Below, one piece after another: positions 55,134-64,000 of a stretch of DNA of 64,000 nucleotides; the stretch's first letter is position 1; every line of letters starts with the position of its first letter. The DNA is taken from assembly GCF_963082655.1 (NCBI RefSeq), contig NC_081553.1:64139392-64203391 (forward strand), in the 5' to 3' direction. Both the position numbers and the translations under genes were made by a program. The notes under the pieces were generated by a model. The model searched no databases and had not been told where the DNA came from. It saw only the letters and a program-made list of their open reading frames with translations. The DNA is from Stomoxys calcitrans (Eukaryota; Arthropoda; Insecta; Diptera; Muscidae).

Positions 55134-56339
55134 AATAAAAAGAAAGAACGCTTGTCCGCTTATTTCCGTTTACAAGGTTAATGAGAAATAGCGCAGTTTT
55201 AACCCAAAGTCTTATTAATAATAAATGCCAATTGGAATGCAAATGCATGGGGACATGTTAAGCGACTTTATGCTGTTTATTCTATATTCCCCCCTGCCTC
55301 CAGACACTTATTTGGCCATTTCATAAACCTTCGTTTAGAAAAGAATTTGAGTCCAGAAAAATGGACAATTATGGTCTTAGCCTTTCAATTTGGTTCAATG
55401 CTACCCCCTTTCCCAGGTCTTTGGGGGTTACAAGTTTTAGGGGTTTTTCGATCATGTTGTCATTGCTGCAATTTGATGTTAGACACTTTGAAACGTTTAT
55501 TTATTTATTATTCATAATTTCTAAGTTCAACTGCACGCCAGAAATGCACATTTACTACGAATCGAGTATTCTGTTTCCTTTTTTTTTTTTTTTTGTTTCT
55601 TCTCGTTTTTGTAATTGCCTTAACACGTACATTGTACGTGCCAATGGCTGCGGTGTATATGGGGAAGTGGCGGTAATGCTTGAGGGAAAATACATACTCA
55701 TATTACAAATACTGCTAGGAAAATCGAGGCTTAGTTGTATAAGGTGTGGGAATAGGGAAAAAGACAAAGACGCGACAAGGACTATTTTAGTCATTAGTAT
55801 GCACAAATTCATGATTATTAAGAAAATATTCATAAATTTTAAAAGTAGCTTTTTGATCCAAAATGTTTTGAAATTATAACGCGTAACGTATTGACGATGA
55901 AAAGGCACACAAATAAATTCTTGAAAACAAGGAAAAATTGGTGATTAGAAAAATTCACAAATACATAAGAACTATGAACAAATTCATGAATACCAGGAAG
56001 CAGTTCATAAAGACTAGGAAAACAATATAAAGGCATAAATAGTAAAATATAAAATTCTTATAATTAAAGTACGGGTAATATCTCCAACAATTGTACATAG
56101 AAAACACTTCAAACTAAGAATCTATAGCTATACAAAACATCACAGATTTTGAATGAATCTTATGGTAAAAAAAACTAACATTTGTGGCTTTGTAGATTTG
56201 AATTTAAAAGAAAAAACCAAAAATTAATTTATCAATTTAAAAGGAATTAATAGACTTAGTTGATCCGAAAAAAAAGAAATTTAGGTTAGTATATAAGAAT
56301 AAAAATAAATAAATTAATGAGCCTAAACATTCATCAACT
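55134..56339. other. Low-copy non-coding DNA
   Basis: I see no convincing gene. The 172-aa plus frame at 55361-55879 and the overlapping 117-aa minus frame have no domain, and the plus frame runs through a poly-T stretch (55577-55594). Confidence 0.45.
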
Positions 56340-57051
56340 TAAGGCAGTAAAATGTTTCCAAAGTCTGGTTTTAAATGTTGCCGAGTTACTGAGTACTTGC
56401 AGATCGTTAGGAAGTGAGGTTCAGAGACGTACAGCGAAAGAAGCCTCCGATACATTTTGGGAATGATTTTTTTACCTCTAATAGATCTGGCGAAATCAAT
56501 AAATGCATACAGTTATTGTAGAGCCTGCGTGTAGATCAGTTTATGCAGGAAAGTAAAGCGATCTCAGGTACAACAAGTGCTGTAAGGAGACGCCATACAG
56601 GGACAAAGAGTATTCAGAGATGGAATCGCGACGTCTCAAGCCAAATACATAAAGAGAAACGCTATTAAAAAAGGTGTCGCAATTAGAAAACAACTCACAG
56701 CCGTAGAGAATGCCAGGAACAAGATAAGTCTTTGCCAAGAGAGACCTAACCCGCAGCGGAGTAACTGACTGAGTGGCCCAGAGAGCACACGATTTTGAAT
56801 ATCCCTAACCAACGACAGAATCGATATGATTACTCCAAGTCAGAGTCACCACGCCCAAGTTCTTTGCATGAGGAACGATTTCCAACCTAGCGTCGTTAAT
56901 GAATATATCGACATCACAAAATTGAGACAGCCTGTTTCTGATAACCACACACTTGGACTTTACAGGGTTGAGACACAGGTCATTGGCTTTCGCCCACGTG
57001 CTGACTCTTGACAGATCATGATTAAGCAGACATATGTTTTCAGCAATCTCA

Positions 57052-57292
57052 TATTGGGTTGTCCAAAAAGTAATTGCGGATTTTTTAAAAGAAAGTAAAT
57101 GCATTTTTAATAAAACTTAGAATGAACTTTAATCAAATATACTTTTTTTACACTTTTTTTCTAAAGCAAGCTAAAAATAACAGCTGATAACTGACAGAAG
57201 AAAGAAAGCAATTACAGAGTCACAAGCTGTGAAAAAATTTGTCAACGCCGACTATATGAAAAATCCGCAATTACTTTTTGGGCAACCCAATA
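57052..57292 (+). mobile_element. mariner-type MITE copy 3
   Basis: 241 bp with both inverted ends and TA on each side. The insertion lies about 8-10 bp past the YADD codons of the minus-strand LINE. The left end has one mismatch (gggttgtccaaaaag). Confidence 0.9.
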
Positions 57293-57699
57293 TCTGTACA
57301 TCGTCAGCGTACATATGTACCTCACAATTGTCTCATTGACTCGCCAAGTCATGACTGTACAATGAAAAGAGAGGAGGACCCAGAATTGAACCCTGAGGAA
57401 TACCTTTTAAAACAAGCGGAGGCCACGATACAGAAGACTTATAACTGACGGACCGAGTGCGTTAAGATGGGTACGACAAAATAAGACGAACGAAAAATTG
57501 TAAAGATGTCTCATCTTATCACATAACAAAGAATGATCCACAGTGTCAAATGCCTTAGAATGGTCAAGAAGAACAAGGAAATTTATCTTGTCATTCTACA
57601 AATTGACCCTGATCTCTCTCAGTGACCTCTGCCAAGGTAGTTACGCAGCTGTGGTTAGGACGAAACCCGGACTGTCTCACAAAAGACGACATTTGCAAA

Positions 57700-57938
57700 T
57701 ATTGGGTTGCCCAAAAAGTAATTGCGGATTTTTTAAAAGAAAGTAAATGCATTTTTAATAAAACTTAGAATGAACTTTAATCAAATATACTTTTTTTACA
57801 CTTTTTTTCTAAAGCAAGATAAAAGTCACAGCTGATAACTGACAGAAGAAAGAATGCAATTACAGAGTCACAAGCTGTGAAAAAAATTGTCAACGCCGAC
57901 GATATGAAAAATCCGCAATTACTTTTTGGGCAACCCTA
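57700..57938 (+). mobile_element. mariner-type MITE copy 4
   Basis: 239 bp in the same orientation as copy 3 and near-identical to it. The right end reads 'gggcaaccctaca', with the last AA altered. It separates the first RT block of the minus-strand LINE from the rest. Confidence 0.9.
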
Positions 57939-58151
57939 CAACAATTTCTCAAAGACCTTTGACAAGTAACAAAGAATCGCAATTGGTCTATATTCCTGGG
58001 AATTCTTAGGCAGTGGGATGACCTTGGCATGATTCCACGCTAATGGAAAATAAATCGTGGTCAAAATTCTATTGAAAACATAGGTGAGGTGAGGAATGTA
58101 AAGGGGGAGCAAGAGTCTTATAATATAGAGCAACCCTGCAATCCGTAGCAA

Positions 58152-60003
58152 CGCGCCAGATGAAGGAGAGGTAGCGGGAGAAAAGGAGAGAGGAGAAACG
58201 TCTATTCCGCAGAAAAAAAAAAAGGAAATGGAAAGACGTGAGTGTGAGCGAATTGAGATGTACAGGAGTCAGAATGAAGTCCGGAAATTCTACCAAAGAA
58301 TAAAACATCAAATGGCTTTGGTGCAGGCACATCCTCCTGCAGAGACAAAGAAGGAAATCTGGTAACTGACACAGATAACATGCTGAGGTTACGGAAAGAA
58401 CATTTTACCCAACTGCTAGTGTCCGATGTTGGCGGCGAAGAGGATACCGCAGAAACAATCCCTGATGATGGTATAGAATGTTTACCTCCTAGTCAGAATG
58501 AGGCCCAAGTAGCAGTGACCCGACTAAAGAACAACAAGGCAGCAGGAGCCGATGGGTTACCCGCTAAACTATTTAAGACCAAAGGCGACACGCTGATAAG
58601 TCGTATGCATCAGCTTATCTGCGCAATCTGGCTAGAAGAACGCATTCCCGATGATTGGAACCTCAGCATACTATGTCCCGTACACAAGAAAGGAGACAAG
58701 ACGGAACGTGCCAACAACAGAGTAATAAGTCTTCTCCCCATCGCATACAAGATACTCTCGAGCGTAATGTGTGAAACATTGAAACCTAAAGTCAGTGAGA
58801 TAATTGGGCCCTATCAATGAGGCTTTAGACCTGGTAAATCCACCCTAGACCAGATATTCACCCTGCGCCAAATCCTGGAGAAGACCCAAGAAGGACAAAT
58901 CAACACCTACCATCTCTTTGTTGACTTTAAAGCCGCCTTCGATACTCCTTTACGTTCAAAGGTATTTCAAGCCATGTCTGAGTCTGGCATCCCTGCAAAA
59001 TTAATAAGACTCTGCAGGATGACGATTGCTGATACGCGTTCCTCAGTAAGAATAGGAAAGAATCTCTCCGAACCATTTAATACTAAACGAGATTTCAGGC
59101 AAGGAGACAACCTATCGTGTGATCTCTTTAACATTCTGCTGGAGAAGATTATACGAGATGCAGATGTGAATAGATATGGCACACTAAACACAAGAGAACA
59201 CATGCTACTCGCCTATGCCGACGACATCGATACCATAGGTCGGTCAGCGGAAGTAGTAACTGCAACCTTTGAAAGAATCGAAAGAGAGTCAGTGAAAATG
59301 GGTCTGGCTGTAAATGGAGATAAGACAAAATTGATGGTTTCAGCTCCCAAAAAGCCTTGCACAAACGAGCAGATAAAGAAAATGGAGAAAGTTGGGAATC
59401 ACAACTTTGAGACAGTCAGTAACTTTATCTACCTTGGCACCGCCGTAATGGAAATGAATGACACCAGTTTTGAGATTAAGCGAAGAATAATACTGGCAAA
59501 CAAATGCTACTTTTGACTAAGTAAGCAGTTTAGAAACAAGGCCACCTCTCGACTGTGGAAGATTACACTATACAAGGCACTGATACTACCCATGCTGTTA
59601 TATGGTTCTGAAGCATGGGTACTTGTGAAAGCAGATGAGGCAGTGCTTGGAGTATTTAAGAGAAAGATTCTTCGTAAAATATATGGACCAGTTTGCGTTA
59701 ACGGAAAATATAGGCGACGTATGAACCACGAGCTGTATGAGCTGTATAACGACGATAGCATAGTTACACGCATCAAAATACAACGGCTGCGTTGACTAGG
59801 TCATGTTGTCAGAATGGATGAAGAAGCTGCAGCAAAGAAGTCTTTTGAAGGCAAGCACGGGAAGACCAAAAGCCCGATGGAAAGATCAAGTTGTGGGAGA
59901 CACCTCGAAACTTGGTGTCAGAGATTTTAGAATGAGCGCAGAAGTCCGAGGCGCTTGAAACGCTATTCTATGTTCGGCTAGTGGAACAAATATTCTATCG
60001 TAG
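58152..60003 (+). pseudogene. Non-LTR retrotransposon reverse transcriptase relic, nearly in frame
   Basis: The frame of 58380 stays aligned to about 59850 but contains three TGA stops (58818, 59514, 59793). The order is a basic, Glu/Arg-rich segment (58190-58300), 'SCRDKEGNLVTDTDNMLRL', NNKAAGADGLPAKLF (RT palm start), GFRPGKST, motif A FVDFKAAFDT, motif B RQGDNLSCDLFNILLE, motif C YADDID (about 59215), VNGDKTKLMVS, YGSEAWVL, KILRKIYGP and RIKIQRLR. The first and last stops are single-base changes from the expected Cys/Trp codons. The middle one is TGA where the truncated copy at 5711 keeps GGA. A frameshift near 59865 scrambles the last about 45 codons. No upstream endonuclease is visible, so it is 5'-truncated at the junction with the minus-strand LINE. 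Clade not assigned. Confidence 0.9.
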
Positions 60004-60220
60004 CCAATTAAAGAAAGAAGAAAAGTCTTACAAATCTAAGATCAATGCCATGAGATCCGACAGCGTTAGACTTTACAGTCGCGACACACTAAAGGACATC
60101 GGCGGGACCAATACAGCTGAAGCCAAAACCAGAGTTGTCATCTCGAGAGGGGGAGATATTGAAGCCATAGAAATTGGGATCAACTGGGATCCGTGGGACA
60201 TTAACAAAGGCATCATTTAG
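59981..60220 (+). other. Unrecognised open frame after the LINE
   Basis: A 79-codon frame with balanced composition (MRSDSVRLYSRDTLKDIG, GGTNTAEAKTRVVISRGG, INWDPWDIN) and GC content above its surroundings. I do not recognise it. It could belong to another decayed mobile element or be an old coding fragment. The first dozen codons belong to the LINE 3' end. Confidence 0.35.
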
Positions 60221-60690
60221 CCCATTGATGTCCAAGTTTGCTTAACATCTATTAGTATCTCTTCCAATTCCTATGCCTCGAATAACCTTCTTGGAGCCTA
60301 TTGCAGAAGTAAAGCGTCTGTAATAGTAGTCTTTCTTGGCTATCTCAATCAACTTATTGACGTGGTCTCCTCCTCCAGGAAGAGACCACATTTGTAGCCT
60401 CCTACGTTTAGTTTTATTCAAAAATTACCTGAGAAATGACATCTTGATTTCCAAGAAAATGGTAACTTACCTGCAAAGGGAAAGAAAAAAAAAAACACAA
60501 CAAATTAATAACAATGTAACAAGAAATTATAATAAAAATAATTTTAAAAAAATTACAGTAAAATATAACTGTAAAATATGACTCCTATACCGCATTTTGT
60601 TAAGAATAAAAAACAATCTGTTACCATTAAACAGGATGTATGATCATCTATTATTTTAAGCACTAAGTTCGTTTTTCTGCTGCTTTAAAA
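60221..60690. other. Low-copy AT-rich DNA
   Basis: I see no gene. There is an A-run at 60485-60495; otherwise nothing notable. Confidence 0.45.
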
Positions 60691-60895
60691 GGTGGAGTAA
60701 AAAATATCACCAATCAAATTCAAACATGGTTAACTATTACAGTAAATTTTGATTCATTTACTGTAAAAAATTTATTACTATCTGTAAAAGGTGAAGTAAA
60801 AAATATCACCAATCAAGTTCAAAGATAGTTAACTTCTACAGTAAATTTTGATTCATTTACAGTAAAAATTTGATTACTCTCTGTAAAAACTGATT
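60691..60895 (+). repeat. 99-bp tandem duplication with acagtaaa palindromes
   Basis: 'ggtg[g/a]agtaaaaaatatca' occurs at 60691 and 60790, and the next about 90 bp match. Each copy holds acagtaaattttgattcatt followed by tac[a/t]gtaaa, so ttactgt/acagtaa forms a short inverted repeat around 'ttgattc'. Confidence 0.8.
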
Positions 60896-63145
60896 CGTTC
60901 ACAGAAAACAAATTTAATTTGTCTATTGTCAAAATCGATTGAATCGGACAAGCGGAAAATGTGCATTTAAGCCTCGGGCGGACCCTCCCCCTTGTCCCAA
61001 AAGTACTACCCAAAAATAAAGGGGACCGATCGGGACACTATGGGATTCAAATGAAAGGTATTCAAGAGTAGAGTACGAATCTCATAATAAAAGTTGGGTC
61101 CAAGTACCTGGTGGGCCGCCCCAGCCCCAAAACCCCTTAAAATAGGTTTATTTGACGATCATGACAATATGGGACTCAAATGAAAGGTCGTCGGGAGTAG
61201 ATTATGAATATGGTCAGGAAGTAGGAATAGGCTTTATAGTTTTTTTGATTTCTGAAGGGGAATGGATCCTCCCCCTTATGCCAAAAACACCACCCAAAAT
61301 CAAAATTGGACCGCTAAGGACAATATGGGTATCAAATGAAAAGTATGCGGCAGTAGATAACGAATCTGGCATACAAATTCATGTCGAAGTATAGGGGGTC
61401 ACCCCACCCTCATAAAAACGCCCAAAATGGGCACATTAGCCAATCACGGATATATGGGGCTCGGTTTGTTTCTTTCGTATAGTTTGAAAAACGGTAGAAC
61501 CATTTTTCTCGAAATTTTCGATTATTATGTAGGTTGGTCTGGAAAAAAATATAGGTTATATAATTTTTCGGTATCGGAAGGGGGATGGACCCTCCCCCTT
61601 ATGACAAAAACACAACCCAAACCCAAAAGTGGACCGATCGAGATAATATAGGTATCAAATGAAAGGTATTGGAGAGTAGTATACGAATATGGTATTAAAA
61701 TTTGAGTCTAAGTATCCATCGGTTCGCCCCAACCCCAAAATTCCTCCAAACAGCCCCAGTCCTAAAACCCCTTAAAATAGGTTTATTTGACGATCATAAC
61801 AATATGGGACGCAAATGAAAGGTCGTCGGGAGTAGATTACGAATATGGTCAGGAAGTAGGAATAGGCTTTATAGTTTTTTTGATTTCTGAAGGGGAATGG
61901 ATCCTCCCCCTTATGCCAAAAACACAACCCAAAATCAAAAGTGGGCCGCTAAGGACAATATGGGTATCAAATGAAAAGTATGCGGGAGTAGATAACGAAT
62001 CTGGCATACAAATTCATGTCGAAGTATAGGGGGTCTCCCCACCCCAACAAAAACGCCCAAAATGGGCACATTAGCCAATCACGGATATATGGGTCTCCGT
62101 TCCGTATGGATTGAAAAACGTCAGAACCGATTTTCTCGAAATTTTCGCTTATTGTGTAGGTTGGTCTGGAAGTAAATATAGGCTATATAATTTTTCGCTA
62201 TCGAAAGGGGGATGGACCCTCCCCCTTATGCTCAAAACACAACCCAAACCCAAAAGCTGACAGATTGGGATAATAAAGGTATCAAATGAAAGGTATTGAA
62301 GAGTAGTATACGAATATGGTATTAAAATTTGAGTCAAAGTATCCATCGGGTCGCCCCAACCCCAAAATTCCTCCAAGCAGACATATTGGATGTTCATTTC
62401 AATATGGGTCTCAAATGAAAGGTATTCGGGAGTAGATTTCGAATCTGGCACTCAAAATCAGATCGAATTATAGGAGGTCACTCCATTCCTCAAAAGAGTC
62501 ATTAGACCCATTATGACTATATGATACTTGGCTGAAACGATTTTCTTAAACTTTTCATAAATTGTGTACGTTTGTGTGGAAGGAAACATAGGCGGACCCC
62601 CCCCCCCCCCCCTATTCCCAAAAACGCCACCCATATCCAAAAGTGTTCCGATGGCCACAGTAAGGGTATCAAAAGAACGGTATTGGAGACCAGAAGAAGA
62701 ATATGGTATTAAAATTTTGATCCAAGTACCCAGTGCCTCCCCCACCTCCCACCAAAAAACTCCTCCAACTAGATATTTTCGAAGTTCATGCCAATATGGG
62801 ACTCAAATGAAAAGTATTAGGCAGTAGATTACAAATATGGCCTAAAACAAGAGTTTTGGGGTACGCCCTAAAGCACCGCCTAAACTGAACTTCATTTCCT
62901 TAGGGAATAAAGAACGAATTTGATACCTTTTTTTCGGGAAAAGTGCCGGGGGCCGCCCCAGCCCCAAAACACCCTCCAAACGGTTCATATTTACCGGCCA
63001 TGGCAATATGGAGCTCAAATTAAAGGGATTTGGAAGTGCAGCACGAATTTGATATTCATATTTGAGTCGAAATGTCTGAGGTGCCATCCCTCCCCTTTTG
63101 AAAACATTACCCTAAGGAAGAATATTACCACCAGGAACCGATAAG

Positions 63146-63200
63146 GGTCAAATTCCCACACATCAATGAGTGCTTTTCGATTCAAGCTCAATGATAAGTG
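63146..63200 (-). repeat. SINE tail fragment in Helitron
   Basis: 'gggtcaaattcccacacatc' and 'aatgagtgcttttcgattca' match the tail of the captured SINE at 63290. It arose by a local tandem duplication of about 165 bp. Confidence 0.7.
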
Positions 63201-63289
63201 CAGCATGAATTTGATATCCATATTTTAGTCGAAATGTCTGAGGTGATATACCTCACGTAAGGAAGAACATTACCACCAGTAACCGAGAA

Positions 63290-63565
63290 GGGTCAAATTC
63301 TCACTCATCAATGAGTGTTTTCCGATTGAAGTTTACACTCAATGATAAGGGACCTTTTTAAATAGCCGAGTCCGAACGGCGTCCCACTGTGCGACACCTT
63401 TTTGGGGAACATTTTCTAAATGACCATGCATGGCATTGTACCTCGCGAATGACGTCAACATTAAGAGGGGAGAAAACACCGCTTTGTCCGATGTTCTTGC
63501 CAGGATTCGAACGCGTTCAGCGTCATAGGCTACAATGCCACGAATTCGATATCCGCGTTCAGGCA
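63290..63565 (-). repeat. SINE-derived segment captured in Helitron 3' part (second copy)
   Basis: Minus strand: B box region 'gttcgaatcc'-type ('ccaggattcgaacgcgttca' on plus), body 'gccgagtccgaacggcgtcc', tail 'tcactcatcaatgagtg'. It has the same diverged subfamily and same position relative to the Helitron 3' end as 2672-2935. Confidence 0.75.
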
Positions 63566-63664
63566 TATTAGAGAGTTAAAGAAGGCGCAGCGGAGCGGAC
63601 CCGATTCGGCTAGTAATATATAAAAATGTCCAAAAAAATATTAAACCCAAATTGAGGGTAACCC

Positions 63665-63889
63665 TATTGGGTTGCCCAAAAAGTAATTGCGGATTTTTCA
63701 TATATTCGGCGTTGACAAATTTTTTTCACAGCCTGTGACTCTGTAATTGCATTCTTTCTTCTGTCAGTTATCAGCTGTTACTTTTAGCTTGCTTTTGAAA
63801 AAAAATTTAAAAAAAGTATATTTGATTAAAGTTCAAATGCATTTATTTTCTTTTAAAAAATCCGCAATTACTTTTTGGGCAACCCAATA
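63665..63889 (-). mobile_element. mariner-type MITE copy 5
   Basis: 225 bp, both 32-bp inverted ends, TA on each side, in the same orientation as copy 2. A small deletion near 63835 removes the 'cattctaagttttattaaaa' block. Confidence 0.9.
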
Positions 63890-63965
63890 TTCGGTCTTGA
63901 AATAATTCATACAATTGGATATTGTACACAAGACTATATTTTTTTTTGGCAGACATATACAACAT

Positions 63966-64000
63966 GGAGGCCACGGTGGCGCAGAGGTTAGCATGTCCGC
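63966..64000 (+). repeat. SINE head, cut by window end
   Basis: 'ggaggccacggtggcgcaga' followed by 'ggttagcatgtccgc' is the start of the tRNA-derived SINE. The rest lies outside the window. Confidence 0.8.

Larger units (their letters stand above)
56340..58151 (-). pseudogene. Non-LTR retrotransposon (jockey/CR1-like) reverse transcriptase relic, split by two MITEs
   Basis: Read on the minus strand, the order is as follows. First, the N-terminal RT block (NSQEYRPIAILCYLSKVFEK, near 57950-58000). Then MITE copy 4. Then a QSGFRPNHS block (about 57650-57680), motif A with DHSKAFDTVDHS (about 57530-57570) and motif B PQGSILGPPLF (about 57365-57400). Then motif C YADD (57300-57311) and MITE copy 3. 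After that come a thumb-like segment (WAKANDLCLNPVKSKCVVI, about 56935-56995), the GILYGCELF segment (about 56700) and the C-terminal LWNSLP/DLQ-type region to about 56340. Several frameshifts and stops are present apart from the MITEs. The 5' part, including any endonuclease and gag-like ORF, is missing, consistent with 5' truncation at 58151. The clade call rests on motif wording only. Confidence 0.85.
60973..63613 (+). mobile_element. Helitron-family element, 3'-complete, 5'-truncated
   Basis: It opens mid-unit at 'cctcgggcggaccctccccc' and ends 'gcgcagcggagcggacccga' + 'ttcggctag' (CTAG 63610-63613) followed by T. The body has repeated Helitron units, including a near-identical 635-bp duplication (61154 onward against 61789 onward). 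The distal part repeats 'ttgatatccatattt' blocks and carries SINE sequence (63146-63200, 63290-63565). A C homopolymer (62597-62611) is likely slippage. No Rep/helicase gene. Confidence 0.75.

Noticed and set aside
55361..55879. 172-codon plus-strand frame
   Set aside because: No recognisable domain, crosses a poly-T run, overlaps an opposing frame of 117 codons, and has no flanking gene structure.
58818..59795. Three in-frame TGA codons as selenocysteine or programmed readthrough
   Set aside because: Each is explained by one substitution (the 5711 copy has GGA or TGG at two of the positions), and there is a later frameshift; this is ordinary decay of a retroelement.

Overview
This is nuclear DNA from an insect, most likely a calyptrate (muscoid) fly. 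The pointers are AT-rich intergenic DNA rich in CAA/CAACAA and CA runs, mellifera-type mariner ends, Tc1/mariner transposase relics, non-LTR retrotransposon relics, a tRNA-headed SINE, and many copies of a 'mini-me'-like element with a (GTCY)n microsatellite and a TATACCC...GGGTATA palindrome, a design known from Diptera. I cannot name the species. I see no intact host protein-coding gene, no convincing functional tRNA or rRNA gene and no CRISPR array. Nearly every long open frame lies in a repeat or in low-complexity DNA. The window reads as a repeat-dense intergenic region or a long intron.

Layout. 1-300 and 506-813 are low-copy DNA with a SINE relic at 324-505. 814-3002 is an apparently complete non-autonomous Helitron (5' TC, 3' CTAG, inserted between A and T) with a mariner MITE nested 2 bp inside its 5' end. 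3003-3684 is an A-rich tract leading into a 153-bp tandem-repeat element (array A, 3685-5470). 5474-6603 holds a SINE tail and a 5'-truncated LINE, and a MITE follows at 6660. 8447-9057 is a fold-back Tc1/mariner derivative. 9209-12424 is array B, the longest array. 12425-15170 is low-copy DNA. 15171-16415 is A-rich and feeds arrays C and D (16416-18640). 18641-20170 is low-copy. 20171-23500 is a 19-bp AT satellite broken by palindromic islands, and 23707-24296 is a hairpin with arms of about 288 bp. 24623-25620 is low-copy. Array E (25859-27414) carries a SINE with clean target duplications and is fused to Helitron-family DNA, which runs into a 1.6-kb (TTTTA)n tract with a (TTTCA)10 block. 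29780-31530 is low-copy with a small MITE. 31530-38767 is mostly Helitron-family DNA with SINEs, a 29-bp array and one head-to-tail Helitron junction. 39114-40078 is array F. 40690-43260 is low-copy with SINE pieces. 43264-45050 is a GAACTA-type tandem repeat. 45067-45973 is a SINE beside a second Tc1/mariner relic. 46164-47880 is low-copy. T-rich tracts flank array G (49017-50676, minus strand). 51310-52930 is low-copy. Array H is 52935-55133. 56340-60003 holds two LINE relics back to back; the minus-strand one is split by two mariner MITEs. 60973-63613 is a Helitron with captured SINE sequence. The window ends in a MITE and the head of another SINE.

How the parts relate: three systems dominate. 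(1) A Helitron family with TC/CTAG ends. (2) A Helentron/HINE- or mini-me-like family whose core is a tandem array of nucleosome-sized 153-bp units. (3) Small cut-and-paste elements (mariner MITEs, Tc1/mariner fold-backs) and a tRNA-derived SINE that nest inside the first two. The nesting gives a relative history: Helitrons, LINEs and 153-bp arrays are older, and MITEs and SINEs are younger. Several satellites appear to have grown from, or next to, these elements. All function calls rest on motif recognition by eye; no database was searched.
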